From positions 1 to 57,385 of the forward strand of contig CATQHX010000054.1 in NCBI GenBank assembly GCA_958296065.1: a stretch of DNA of 57,385 bases, written 5' to 3'. The notes under the pieces are model-generated. The model did no database searches. It worked only from the letters and a program-made list of their open reading frames with translations, and was not told where the DNA came from. Numbering within the stretch: position 1 is the stretch's first letter; the number at the start of each line of letters is the position of its first letter. This document shows, piece after piece, positions 30,201-38,825 of the stretch. The position numbers and the translations under genes were made by a program. This DNA comes from Vicinamibacterales bacterium (GTDB lineage: Bacteria > Acidobacteriota > Vicinamibacteria > Vicinamibacterales > UBA8438).

Positions 30201-33039
30201 GACGAAGCTGGACATCGGCACATTCGACGCGGGAAAGACGGACTACACCGTGAAGGTGTCGCACGGGACGACGGTGGCACGGCTGCTGGCGACGCCGGCG
30301 CACGACCACGCGACGCACAGGACAGGCCCGGTCTCGGATCTGTCAGCGGCGCGCCCGGGCTTCTGGAGCCGGGGCATTCCGCTCGAGGAGGGCGACAACG
30401 CGTTCGCCGCCGAGGTGACGGCGCAGGACGGCACGACGACGAAGACGTACACGGTAACGGTGACGCGCGAGGCGCGTGCGCTGTCGTCGAACGCGGACCT
30501 GTCGGGCCTGACGGCCGACGCCGGGACCAACGGCGCCTGGTCGGCGCTGGACATCGGATTCGAAACGGACACCACGAGCTACGCGGTGACCGTGCCCTAC
30601 GAGAAGACGCACGCGCGACTGACGGCGACGGCGGCGGACGCGAACGCGACCGTGGCGGGCGGCGACGCGGTCGCCCTCGATGTGGGCGGCAACGCCCTGT
30701 CGGTGGAGGTGACGGCCGAGGACGGGGCGTCGAAGAAGACGTACACGGTGACGGTGACGCGCGAGGCGCGCCCGGAGCCGCTGACGGCATCGTTCGAGAA
30801 CATTCCGGCTACGCACGACGGCGAGTCGGCGTTCGCGGTCGACGTGCGCTTCAGCGAGGCGCTTGACGGTGGCTCGGGGCCGACGGCGGCATCGTTCGAC
30901 GTGGCGTACGGCAGGGCGAAAGCGGTGGAGTTGGTGGAGGCAGGCGTCTACCGCGTGTCGGTGAAGCCGAAGTCGTTCCGGGACGCGCAGGTGACGCTGG
31001 CCGGGGGACGCGACTGCGACGCCGCGGGCACGGTGTGCACCGCCGACGGCCGGGCGCTGGAGAACACCAGCACGGCGACGGTCGGCGGCCCGGTCCGGAT
31101 CCGCATCGAGGGGGGCACGGCGCGGGAAGGCCGGGACGCGGGCGTGAACTTCGCGGTCACGTTGAACCGGGCGGCGTCGGAGACGGTGTCGGTGGACTAC
31201 GCGACCGCCGATGACTCGGCGAAGGCGGGCGAGGACTACGAGGCGGTGTCCGGCACGCTGCGCTTCGCGGCGGGCGAGACGGAGAAGACGCTGCACGTGC
31301 CGGTGCTCGACGACGACATCGACGAGGGCAACGAGAAGTTCAAGATGCACCTGTCGAACGAGAGCGGCGCGTACTTGAGGAACATGCACCGCCAAGCGAC
31401 GGGGACGATCAAGAACACGGACCGGATTCCGGCGGCGCTGCTGGCGCGCTTCGGCCGTGCGACGGCCGAGCAGGTGGTGACGCACATCGAGGAGCGCATG
31501 GCGGCGCCGCGGCGAAAGGGGTTCAGGGCGCGCTTCGCCGGGCGTGAGGTTCGGCCGGGCATGGAGCGGGACTTCGCGCTCGGCTTCCTGTCGCAGTTCG
31601 GGCGGCCGATGGGCACGGGTCCGGCGGGCGCGGCCCCGATAGGCAGCGCGGCACCGATGGGGATGAGTTCGCACGCGGCCGGGGCCGGCGCCTTCGGCAT
31701 GAGCACGGGCGGCGTGGGCGGCGCGATGGACATCAGCGGCACGGGCAACATGCCAGGTGCGACGAGCATGACCGACCAGCATGGGCCAATGGGCGGCTAC
31801 GGGCCGGCGGGCGCCGCGCACGGCGGCGGCCTGTTCGGCTCGATGGGGATGGGCGGCGATCTCCTGTCCAGCTCCGGGTTCGAGCTGAACCGCGAGAGCC
31901 GCGGCGGCAGCCTCTCGTTCTGGAGCAGCAGCTCCCGGTCCCAGTTCAACGGCCTGGAGGACGCGTTGTCGCTGAACGGCGACGTACGGACGACGATGGT
32001 GGGGGCCGACTACGCGCGCGGCGCGCTGACACTCGGCCTGTCGGTGGGCCGCACCCTGGGCCTGGGCGGCTTTTCCCGCGGCACGCGCGGCGGGCAGATG
32101 AGCACGTCGATGACCGGGTTCTACCCATGGGTGGGCTATCAGGTCAACGACCGGGTGTCGGCGTGGGGGACGACCGGCTACGGCGTCGGCGCGCTGAGCC
32201 TGACGCCGGACGGCGGCTCGGCGCTTCAGACGGACGTGTCAATGGTGATGTCGGCGGTCGGGACGCGGGGCGAGCTGATCGGCTCGGGGGCCACCGGGGG
32301 GTTCGCGCTGGCGTTCAAGGCCGACGCGCTGTGGGCCGGCGTGGCCAGCGAACTGGTTGACGGCGCGGCGGGCCGGCTGAACGCATCCGAGGCCGGGGTG
32401 ACACGGGTGCGAACAGCGGTGGAGGGCTCGCGCGGCTTCACTCTTGGCGGCGGTCGGCTGTCTCTGACGCCGAGCGTCGAGGTGGGGTTGCGCCGCGACG
32501 GCGGCGACGCCGAGACGGGCGCGGGCATAGATGTTGGCGGCGGGCTCGCCTTCAGCGACCGGGTCACGGGGCTTTCGCTCGACGTACGGGTGCGGACGCT
32601 GGTGGTGCATCAGGCCGAAGGGTTCACCGAGCGCGGGTTGTCACTGTCGTTCGGGTGGGACCCGACGCCGTCGAGCCCGCTGGGACTGACCGCGCGGGTG
32701 GCTCCGTCGTGGGGCGGGCAGGCGAACGGCGGGGCCGAGGCGCTATGGAGCAACCAGATCGCCTACGGCATGGGCTCGCAGCAGATGTACGGGTCCGCCG
32801 ACCGCGTCGACGCGGAGGTGGGTTATGGGCTGCCGGTGGGCGGGCGCTTTGTGGGAACGCCGCGCGTCGGGTTGACGACGTCGCAGTACAGCCGGGACTA
32901 CCGCGTCGGCTACGGTCTCGGCGTGTTCGACCGCAGCAACGTGAACTTCGAGCTGGGCGTCGACGCGCAGCGGCGCGAGAGCCCGATGGAGAGCGGGGCC
33001 AGCAACGGGTTCATGGGCCAAGCGACGCTCCGCTGGTGA
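27259..33039 (+). CDS. Giant autotransporter adhesin: Calx-beta, FN3 and cadherin-like repeats plus outer-membrane barrel
   Basis: A 1926-residue surface protein. A long signal peptide ends near residue 56 (ATAAQAQ). The passenger holds Calx-beta domains at about 187-289, 390-505, 508-616, 617-728, 735-845, 848-960 and 1280-1388; an FN3 domain at about 292-389; two cadherin-like beta-sandwich domains at about 962-1072 and 1075-1172, each with a TKTYTVTVTRE- or KKTYTVTVTRE-type end; and an Ig-like domain at about 1175-1278. Repeated DDETF and EGDSVTVTATL motifs imply calcium binding. A Gly/Met-rich linker (1391-1541) precedes a C-terminal barrel of about 360 residues ending in Trp, as expected for insertion by BAM. 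Probable role: adhesion to a host or surface. AGAGG precedes ATG 27259. Its repeats may be hard to assemble. Confidence 0.9.
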   Translation: MRSAWYHNASRAPNAGSASAGPGAALRSCRARLSFLPVLVLLVCALSLFAATAAQAQTTVWSATLTARNSAGEIGCNSLDPNTLAKCSNAATLSDDDFSHEGSNRTIISINYIAGVYFFIQLDNAFPQSLSAATLNVGSKSYPLSEASPGNIGVTFMFQGTSGQIPQLTLGSTVALSLVLPPPPVPVSLSASPNPVTEGESVTVTARLSRALAQPLTVPVRLSRGTAEPDDYGPLPSITIPAGATSGTGTVTTKRDADTDDETFTVALGSLPAGLVAGSPSSVRIQIVDLDASPVTHLATTPGHRALTVTWRNPGQVRSNAVRWRAQGTTAWLNPNGAAGSISASPVSSFTITSLTNGTTYEVQVRAVEVISGVRSTSSWASTTGTPTPTVSLSYGQGRVAEGSPATARARLSEPAPATGFRLRVEVASARRTSESGDHDEGPFNIHFGAGETEKDLQVATHQDDDADDETFRVAIAMTDQELENAGFRRGVLTFADFTILDDEARPNLTLSASPNPVPEGSPVTVTLTLTEALREDLDVAIGQSRGTSESSDDYEHFSRITIPAGRTTATGRFATKHDVDPDDETFTVSVSHVPPALASVGNPSSVEVTIVDDDTTVITLSAEHASVAEGESNFITLSFSEPVPLAKGALNGNKHVLIPVLVTDTDSGEVLARVPHRVEGGINSTGFFLGNDVDEDGDDESVTVSLVEDELPSWASAGDPSSVTYTVDDAQEARVSLSVSPAHVSEGDSVTVTATLSNALSDRRSELQVPLALTAGTAEDGDFRAPRNYIEIAAGETTGTLEVETKHDGDIDDETFTVSLRPQRAQVAKDEPSSVDVTIVDDDESTFELSVADAVAEETSQPPTLVFGVTLNRAATHRIEVNYRTVDGTAKGGVDYHAQAPGMLLIFEPGETRKDVRVGVIDDTHEDSGETLKLVLSNPRGAVLADAEAVGTILNDDPRSTDADLRWLLVQGASNGAGPWTKLDIGTFDAGKTDYTVKVSHGTTVARLLATPAHDHATHRTGPVSDLSAARPGFWSRGIPLEEGDNAFAAEVTAQDGTTTKTYTVTVTREARALSSNADLSGLTADAGTNGAWSALDIGFETDTTSYAVTVPYEKTHARLTATAADANATVAGGDAVALDVGGNALSVEVTAEDGASKKTYTVTVTREARPEPLTASFENIPATHDGESAFAVDVRFSEALDGGSGPTAASFDVAYGRAKAVELVEAGVYRVSVKPKSFRDAQVTLAGGRDCDAAGTVCTADGRALENTSTATVGGPVRIRIEGGTAREGRDAGVNFAVTLNRAASETVSVDYATADDSAKAGEDYEAVSGTLRFAAGETEKTLHVPVLDDDIDEGNEKFKMHLSNESGAYLRNMHRQATGTIKNTDRIPAALLARFGRATAEQVVTHIEERMAAPRRKGFRARFAGREVRPGMERDFALGFLSQFGRPMGTGPAGAAPIGSAAPMGMSSHAAGAGAFGMSTGGVGGAMDISGTGNMPGATSMTDQHGPMGGYGPAGAAHGGGLFGSMGMGGDLLSSSGFELNRESRGGSLSFWSSSSRSQFNGLEDALSLNGDVRTTMVGADYARGALTLGLSVGRTLGLGGFSRGTRGGQMSTSMTGFYPWVGYQVNDRVSAWGTTGYGVGALSLTPDGGSALQTDVSMVMSAVGTRGELIGSGATGGFALAFKADALWAGVASELVDGAAGRLNASEAGVTRVRTAVEGSRGFTLGGGRLSLTPSVEVGLRRDGGDAETGAGIDVGGGLAFSDRVTGLSLDVRVRTLVVHQAEGFTERGLSLSFGWDPTPSSPLGLTARVAPSWGGQANGGAEALWSNQIAYGMGSQQMYGSADRVDAEVGYGLPVGGRFVGTPRVGLTTSQYSRDYRVGYGLGVFDRSNVNFELGVDAQRRESPMESGASNGFMGQATLRW

Positions 33040-33214
33040 ATGTCAGGCGAAACTCCGGACATCCGCCGTCCGACGATCCAAGTTTGCGGATCAGTAGTCG
33101 GAGGCGAACGGTTACAGTGCCAGCGAGACGCTGAAGACTAGGCGCAAAACCCGCGGCCACGCCTGAAACGCCATGTAAGGGTCCCGACGCCAGCGGGAGC
33201 CGGGCCGACAGGCC

Positions 33215-33233
33215 GCGCCTGCCAATAAGGCGC
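33215..33233 (+). terminator. Hairpin downstream of the autotransporter
   Basis: GCGCCT / AGGCGC, a 6-bp stem with a seven-base loop, about 175 bases after the autotransporter stop and within the 280-base spacer 33040-33319. The spacer otherwise holds only the leader of the gene at 33320, with AGGAGAGG at about 33310. Confidence 0.3.
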
Positions 33234-33319
33234 AGGCCCCGACGGCGGCGACCAGTCAGGCTCAAGGGGCTCCCCACGGATGACGTCGTATCGGACCGGA
33301 TAGGACAGTAGGAGAGGTC

Positions 33320-33622
33320 GTGGGCTACGAGAAAGCGAAAGACGGCACGCAAACGCAATTGCGTTCAGACCGGCATGAGGACGCGTCGGCGGCGCCTGCG
33401 CGGCCGCCTGCGGACCCCAACGAGCTGCCGTCGGTCGCCCTGACGACGAGGTTCCTGGCCTTGGGCCAGCAGTACGGCTCCGAACGGCTCGCCGTCCGTG
33501 TCGTGGCCGCGGGACGCAGCGCCGGAGCGCCCGGGTTGCCGCAGAGCGACGACTGGCCGGCATGGACCGCCGCGGAAATGCGAGCAGCGGTCGAGCACCT
33601 GCAACACAAGCTGGCCCGGTGA
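33320..33622 (+). CDS. Hypothetical protein, paralogue of 43145
   Basis: A 100-residue protein with a GTG start (AGGAGAGG upstream). After a 33-residue polar lead it shares its whole core with the product at 43145: NELPSVALTTRFLALGQQYG, ERLAVRVVAAGR, AG.PGLPQSDDWP.W and EMRAAVEHLQ. Conservation over the full core of two copies 10 kb apart suggests a real small domain of about 65 residues; the function is unknown. It sits between the autotransporter and the receptor remnant. Confidence 0.6.
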   Translation: MGYEKAKDGTQTQLRSDRHEDASAAPARPPADPNELPSVALTTRFLALGQQYGSERLAVRVVAAGRSAGAPGLPQSDDWPAWTAAEMRAAVEHLQHKLAR

Positions 33623-33708
33623 CGCTGACGGCTCCCCGTGCGACCGAGGTCCGCCGCGCTCCCGGCGTGAGCAACGGTTCCAGACGCAGCAACGTGAAAA
33701 AACGATAG

Positions 33709-34213
33709 GGCATCCTCGAGGCCAGGAACTTCCCCGTGTTCCGGTTCTTCCTGAACGACTCCTCGACTCGCACGCAGGGCCTCGACCTTCTCTGGTCCTA
33801 CGCGGCCGGGCCGACCACGCTGACCGCGGCCTGGAATCACACCGCTACCGATGTGGGCGAACTGCGCACGTCGGTCATCGACGAGTTCCGCGTGCAGACG
33901 CTCGAACAGGGACTGCCCGGGACGCGCTGGAACGTCTCCGCGCGCTACGACCCCGGGCCGTGGTCCCTGCTGGGCCGAGTCCACTGGTACGGCTCGTGCC
34001 GGGACAGCGAGGACGGACGCAACGCCCATGCCCTCGGACCCTACCCGACCCCCTGGAGCTGTCCGGCGTGTTCGGGCAAGGCGCTCGCCGACGTCGAGCT
34101 GTCGATGCCGCTTCGCTCCGACGTGAGCCTCGCGGTCGGGGCCCAGAACCTCCTGAACCAGTATCCGGACGTCAACCCCTTCTACTACAGCCGCCTGACG
34201 TATCGCCGGGGCC
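33709..34213 (+). pseudogene. TonB-dependent receptor, C-terminal remnant
   Basis: Open reading from just after a TAG at 33706 that encodes about 165 residues of the end of a TonB-dependent receptor: FFLNDSSTRTQGLDLLWSY, LPGTRWNVSARYDPGPWSLL, GRVHWYGSCRDSEDGRNA, LADVELSMPL and VAVGAQNLL-type last strands. The plug and most of the barrel are absent and there is no start codon or signal peptide. The end reads YYSRLTYRRG in place of the usual terminal aromatic residue. It is a decayed or rearranged fragment. The reading then runs into the next gene out of frame. Confidence 0.75.
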
Positions 34214-34246
34214 TCCAAGCGACCTCCATCGGTAAGACTCTCGACC

Positions 34247-34723
34247 ATGCAACACGACGCCAGGCACGACCAGCCGCACGCTGCCGACGGCTGCATCGAC
34301 GAGATGCGCATGGAGCTGTCCCCACGCCTGTCGGCAATCGCCAGCCTCGCCGAGATGATCGAGGAATTCGGCAACAGCCACGACATCCCCGACACCCCGA
34401 TCTTCCTCGTCAACCTCGAGATTGACGAGCTGATGACGAACTACGTCACCTACAGCTTCCGCAAGGTGCGGCGGCCGCGCATGGAAGTCACCCTCCGCAC
34501 GTTCCGCGACCGGCTCGTCCTCGTCGTCGAGGACAACGGCCCGCCCTTCAATCCGCTCGAATCCCCCGACCCGGACCTGACGTCCGGGATCGACGAGCGC
34601 CGAGTCGGCGGCATGGGACTGCACTTGGTCCGCAAGTACGCCGACCGCATCGACTACCGATGCGTCGACGACAGGAACATCCTCACCCTCGAACACGAGT
34701 TCGACAAGGGCGGCAGCCGATGA
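34247..34723 (+). CDS. RsbW-like anti-sigma serine kinase (GHKL ATPase)
   Basis: A 158-residue single-domain kinase of the RsbW/HATPase_c_2 type. The N box is VNLEIDELMTNYVTYSF (about residue 56), G1 is LVVEDNGPPFNP (about 93), and GGMGLHLVRKYAD (about 122) is G2. Such proteins bind a sigma factor or other partner and phosphorylate a STAS antagonist. The stop overlaps the STAS gene start (ATGA), the standard partner-switching pair. No sigma factor gene is seen in the window, so the output partner lies elsewhere or is not a sigma factor. Confidence 0.82.
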   Translation: MQHDARHDQPHAADGCIDEMRMELSPRLSAIASLAEMIEEFGNSHDIPDTPIFLVNLEIDELMTNYVTYSFRKVRRPRMEVTLRTFRDRLVLVVEDNGPPFNPLESPDPDLTSGIDERRVGGMGLHLVRKYADRIDYRCVDDRNILTLEHEFDKGGSR

Positions 34724-35262
34724 TGCAACTCCAGATGCGGGAGCAACGACAGTACGGCGTCGTCATCCTGGCGCCGGAAGGCCGCCTCGACTCGGAAAAG
34801 ATCGACCAGTTCCAGAAGACGCTCCAGGAACGGATACGCGAAGGCCACCACCGGCTGCTGATCGACTGCAGCAACCTAGTCTTCGCGGCCAGCTCCGCGC
34901 TGCGCGTCCTGCTGCTCGCCGTCCGCAGGCTGAACGAGGTCGGCGGCAAGCTCGTCCTGTGCAACATGAACCCGCACATCCTCAGCATCTTCGAGACCTG
35001 CGGGTTCACCAGGCTGATGGTGATCCGCGACACCTTCGAAGAAGGCTTCACCGAAGTCCGCCCGCCGCAAGCCGAACCAGACCCCGAACCCGAGAAGACA
35101 TCCGAGCTGGAACGGACCGCCGAAACGGCGCCGCCGACGGCAGACGACCACGAGGCGCCAGCCGCCCGGCAGCCGCCGGACCGGCGCGAGCGGGTCATCA
35201 CCACGGTCGCGCTGGCGCCGTTCCGACTGATCGCGGCCGTCGGCCGGTTCCTGATCCGCTGA
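34720..35262 (+). CDS. STAS-domain anti-anti-sigma factor with a C-terminal extension
   Basis: A 180-residue protein. Residues 1-110 are a STAS domain: YGVVILAPEGRLDSEKIDQF, RLLIDCSNLVFAASSALRVL and LVLCNMNPHILSIFETCGF. The Ser pair in FAASSALRVL is at the usual phosphorylation position for the RsbW-like kinase encoded just upstream. A Pro/Glu-rich linker leads to a C-terminal amphipathic or hydrophobic helix (VALAPFRLIAAVGRFLIR) that could attach it to the membrane, which is unusual for the family. Both ATG 34720 and 34723 are possible; 34720 overlaps the kinase stop. Confidence 0.82.
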   Translation: MMQLQMREQRQYGVVILAPEGRLDSEKIDQFQKTLQERIREGHHRLLIDCSNLVFAASSALRVLLLAVRRLNEVGGKLVLCNMNPHILSIFETCGFTRLMVIRDTFEEGFTEVRPPQAEPDPEPEKTSELERTAETAPPTADDHEAPAARQPPDRRERVITTVALAPFRLIAAVGRFLIR

Positions 35263-35290
35263 GCATCCGCCATACCGGACTGAGGTGTTC

Positions 35291-35776
35291 GTGACAACGC
35301 GGAAGCCGACCAACCGGAAGTGGTGTTCCGGAGCCATGCCGGTTCTTGCCGTGGCTCTGACGACATGCGCCGTCGTTCGCGCCCATCAGGCCGAGGCCCA
35401 GGATCGCGTTCCTGCTCGAATCGAGCTGGACCTTGGCGAAACAGTCAGCGCCAGGGGAACTCTCGACGCGTGGGAGAGCTATCCAGCGGGTTACACGCTT
35501 GGTACAGGCCGGCGGGTGGCAAGAATCAGGCCCGGGGAAAAGTACCAGATCGTCGGATGGAAGACGATCCCATCCCTTCTCTGGGGAGACAGCTACTACA
35601 TTCGGATACGGCCGAACGTTGATCCCTCTCACGAGTGCCGAGTCGTTGCTTGTTGGGCGTACTACGGCGGAGAGCGGCATGGCGCTCCCTGGAACTTCGC
35701 TCGCGTCCCGGAGGAGATCGATGACGCCAACGGTGCGAGTGCGATAACGGATGCGCCGACAGACGAGGCCAGATGA
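35291..35776 (+). CDS. Secreted protein inside the partner-switching locus
   Basis: A 161-residue protein with a signal peptide (MPVLAVALTTCAVVRAHQ region, cleavage near AEAQ about residue 39) and a mature beta-rich part: RIELDLGETVSARGTLDAW, GTGRRVARIRPGEKYQIVGW, YYIRIRPN. GTG 35291 and GTG 35285 are both possible starts. It is not recognised. It may be a periplasmic ligand binder for the sensor encoded next, which is suggested only by position. Its composition is slightly less GC-rich than its neighbours. Confidence 0.6.
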   Translation: MTTRKPTNRKWCSGAMPVLAVALTTCAVVRAHQAEAQDRVPARIELDLGETVSARGTLDAWESYPAGYTLGTGRRVARIRPGEKYQIVGWKTIPSLLWGDSYYIRIRPNVDPSHECRVVACWAYYGGERHGAPWNFARVPEEIDDANGASAITDAPTDEAR

Positions 35777-35942
35777 GCCAGGACCTTCAAGATCCTCCAT
35801 CTCCTCTTGGACTGGCCATCGTCCTCGCACCAACGTCCGGCACAGCGTACGCACCGCACGCCACAGGCGGCCCTCGCACCCGGCGCGCGCCTCTCCATAC
35901 TCCCGCGTCCCCGTTTCCACAGCTACCCGAAGGTGGTCCCGA

Positions 35943-38411
35943 ATGTTCCCCCGCTCCTCCGCGTCCGCCGTCGCCGCAGACCGGCGACTGGGAACAACCG
36001 CAACGCTGGGGCTGACCGCCCTACTTGCGACGGCGATCGGCGGGACGTCCGCCGGAGCCCTCTGGATAGCGTCCAACGCCCTGCGTACCCAGGCGGAAGA
36101 CGCGGGACGCCAGGCTGCGGTGACCGCCACAACCTCGTTCGCCACGCTCGCCGAGCCGTCGGCCGCCAACATCGCCCGAACGCTGGACATCGTCCTGCAC
36201 GACCATCTGCAGGCGCAGGCAGCCGCGACAGCGCTGCTCGTCGAGGCCGCCGAGACCGCCGGCCACGGCGCCGACTACATCCAGGACGCGCTGCGCCAGA
36301 TCGCCTCGCGCTCCCCCATCCGCCGGATCGACGTGACCGCAACGGCGGGACCCGGCTACTCGACCGAACCGGCCCGGCTGGACCAGACCGAGCTCGAACC
36401 GGCGTTCGCCGCATTGGCGACAATGCCGACGGCGACAGGACGCACGGCCGCCGCCGCCGCGACCCAAACGGCGGCCGGCCTGACCAAGGCCGCCGCGGCG
36501 CAGCCCATGCACCGTCCTGCGGCCGTCCGGATCGAGCAGCAGCTCGACAGCCTGTCGGCGGCACAGGCGTGCGGCGCCGAGGACGACCGTACCGCCCGGG
36601 ACCTCGCCGACCAGCAAGCCACAGCCATCGCCCGCCTGCTCACGCACGCCATCGAACTCGCCGAGGACGCCGGCTGGAGAAGCGAGCGCATCGAGACACG
36701 GCTCGAAGCACTGGTACGCGCCACCACCATCGAGTACATCGCAGCCGCAACGGTCGATGGCCAAGTCGTGTACGAAGCCGGCGAGGCCGCCGGCGCCGGC
36801 GACAACCGCGGCCAGGCAGCCCTGAACACCGACACGGACGAAGCGGTCGCCATCGAAGGCCGCTACGACGACCGCCGACGGTGGCTGACCCGCGCCGCGG
36901 CGACCAGAGCCAACCGAGAAGTGACCGCCACGGTCGACGTGGCCACCCGCAGCGGCGAGGAGAACCTCGTCGAGACGGCCTGGCAGACCGAGGCGAACCG
37001 CCTCGCCGCAGTCGAAGGCGTCACCGGGGTCTGGATCGCCGAGATGGCCGCAGCCCCCGAGGGCCGCCCGGGCGCGGTCCGGCTCGCAGCCGCCGCACCC
37101 GGCCCCGGTCAGGACCGTGCAACGGCGACCGATGCCTGGAACCGGTGGGACCCGCCCCGGATCGAGATGGCGACAGAAGCAGCCAGGCTCTCGGCAGCAA
37201 CCGCCAGCTCGACCATCGAGCTGTTGAGCGGGAACGACGCCACCCTGCTGAGCGCAGCCCCCATCGGACGCCTCGGCGAAGGACGCACCGTCGCCGTCGT
37301 CATCGAGAGCCGCGCCAACGAGGTTGTCGACCGCATGCGCCGGGAAGCCGCCACCGGACTCGGTGCAGCCGCGGGCCTGATCGCCGTGCTCGCGACCATG
37401 ACCACCTGGACGGCCCGACGCTGGCTGACCCGGCCCATATAAGCGATGGCCGACGCGGCGCGTCACCTGCAGGCCGGCGAGCGCCCGCCCGAAGACCTCA
37501 CCGCACGGCTGCAGCTGCGCACGGACGAGCTCGGAGGCCTCGCCAGAAGCTTCAGCCTGATGACCGACCACGTGCTCGCCCGACACGAGGAACTGACGGC
37601 TCTGGTCACCGACAAGACGCGCTGGCTCCAGGAGGCCAACAGGAAGCTCACCGAGACACAACAGCGCATCGAAGCGGAGATCGGACTGGCGAAGACCGTC
37701 CAGCAGGCCCTGGTGCCGCAGGGCTCAGACACCGTCGGGAACCTCACCCTCTGCTCGCGCATGACACCGGCGCGGCAGCTCGGCGGCGACTTCATCAACG
37801 TCCACCGCACCCGGGCGGCCCCGACTCGGCCGACAGGCTGTTCGTCGCCATCTGCGACGTCTCCGGCAAGGGAGTCGCCGCCGCCCTGTTCATGGCCGTG
37901 GCCCAGAGCGCCATCGCGGCCGCGGCCGGCAAGCACGACGACTTGCGCGGGATCTGCGCCGAGGCCAACCGCACGCTGTGCGAGGCGAACCCGCTGGGGA
38001 TGTTCGTCACCGGCGTGATCGCCATGATCGACACGACCACCGGCCGGCTCGAATACGTCTGCGCAGGACACGAACCGCCGCTGGCCGTCGGACCCGGAAA
38101 GCAGCTGTCCCGGCTGGGAGCAACGGACAACATCCCGCTGGGACTCGAACCCGCCGAGCAGTACAACAAGCTGAAGCACGAGATCGCATGCGACGAGACC
38201 ATCGTCGCCTACACCGACGGCGTCACCGACGCATGCAATCCCGAGGACGAGCTGTTCGGAGAATCCCGCCTGCAGGAGCTGCTCGCCAACAACGCTCTCG
38301 AACCGCCCCAGCGCATGCTCCAGCAGATTATGGACGGCAGTCGACCTGTTCTCGGGGCCGATGGCCGCAGCCGACGACATGACGTGCGTGCTGGTCAGGC
38401 GCGACGCCTGA
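35943..38411 (+). pseudogene. RsbU/SpoIIE-type sensor phosphatase, interrupted by one stop and two frameshifts
   Basis: Membrane sensor with a PP2C-like SpoIIE phosphatase that would dephosphorylate the STAS protein. It has a TM helix near residue 25, a large Ala-rich periplasmic domain, a second TM near residue 485 (ATGLGAAAGLIAVLATM) and a HAMP starting LTRPI. At 37440-37442 an in-frame TAA interrupts TRPI/AMADAARHLQ; the frame is otherwise continuous. A missing C near 37810 and an extra G near 38335 then shift the frame. Correcting them gives LGGDFINVH, FVAICDVSGKGVAAALFMA, LEYVCAGHEPPL, VAYTDGVTDA and a proper end DDMTCVLVRRDA at 38411. It may be functional in reality if these are errors. 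A CATACT box lies about 45 bases upstream of ATG 35943. Confidence 0.78.
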
Positions 38412-38416
38412 AACCG

Positions 38417-38444
38417 GGACTCCCTCCGCCCGCTCCCGGAGTCC
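38417..38444 (+). terminator. Hairpin after the sensor phosphatase gene
   Basis: GGACTCC / GGAGTCC, a perfect 7-bp stem, begins six bases after the corrected stop codon at 38411. It is probably the end of the partner-switching transcription unit. No T run. Confidence 0.45.
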
Positions 38445-38590
38445 GGCCGCGCGTCTCGGACATCGGCGCGGCAACGGCGACGGACCACGAGGGAGGGGTA
38501 CGGACAGGCGACAATGGAACGGATCAGGATCGCATCGGCGGCCCGAGCGGCCGCCACGCCGCAGGACTTCGTCCCCGCCTCCCACGCACC
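38445..38590 (+). repeat. Dispersed repeat, copy 1
   Basis: Matches about 48665-48810. Best conserved is the 70-base block beginning GGCGACAATGG and ending CAGGACTTCGTCCCC (about 86% identical by eye), preceded by shared CTCGGACATCGGCG and CACGAGGGAGG elements. It lies in a 414-base stretch (38412-38825) without a certain gene. Contents there: hairpin, this repeat with a short open frame, and the promoter at 38777. Confidence 0.65.
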
Positions 38591-38780
38591 AACGGCCGAA
38601 GCCGCGCCAAGGCCCCACGCGGGCGGGCTGCCGCCCAATCCGTCCAAGCCGCGCACGGCCGGTACCCGGCCCCAGGAAGGAGGACGGCCATGCGCTGACC
38701 GCACCTCGCGCCGTCGGTACGGCCGGCGTCGCCGCAGCCGGCGGGACGCCGGCCCGAACACGACGAGGCCGTACGTTTGA
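38514..38780 (+). CDS. Short open frame with a conserved N-terminus, doubtful gene
   Basis: The first 21 residues (IRIASAARAAATPQDFVP after Met-Glu-Arg) match those encoded at 48737 (IRIATTARPAATPQDFVP), and several differences between the two DNA copies are synonymous or conservative, so this part may be translated. The remaining 67 residues are Pro/Arg-rich and not conserved. GAGGGAGG lies about 18 bases before the ATG. The ATG overlaps a GACAAT box, so the conserved block might instead be a promoter region. Confidence 0.3.
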   Translation: MERIRIASAARAAATPQDFVPASHAPTAEAAPRPHAGGLPPNPSKPRTAGTRPQEGGRPCADRTSRRRYGRRRRSRRDAGPNTTRPYV

Positions 38781-38806
38781 CCGGAAACCGACAGCAGGGC
38801 TACGCT
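38777..38806 (+). promoter_or_regulatory. Promoter for the coiled-coil gene at 38826
   Basis: TTGACC (38777-38782) and TACGCT (38801-38806), 18 bases apart: the best -35/-10 pair in the window. The predicted start is about 12 bases before ATG 38826, with GGAAAGG as ribosome-binding site. Confidence 0.6.
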
Positions 38807-38825
38807 CCCCGGAAAGGTACCCAGC

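Noticed and set aside
35773..36015. Frame of 80 codons starting in an ATGA overlap after the secreted protein
   Set aside because: Pro-rich without structure, and it overlaps the start of the sensor phosphatase, which has its own -10 box and ATG at 35943.
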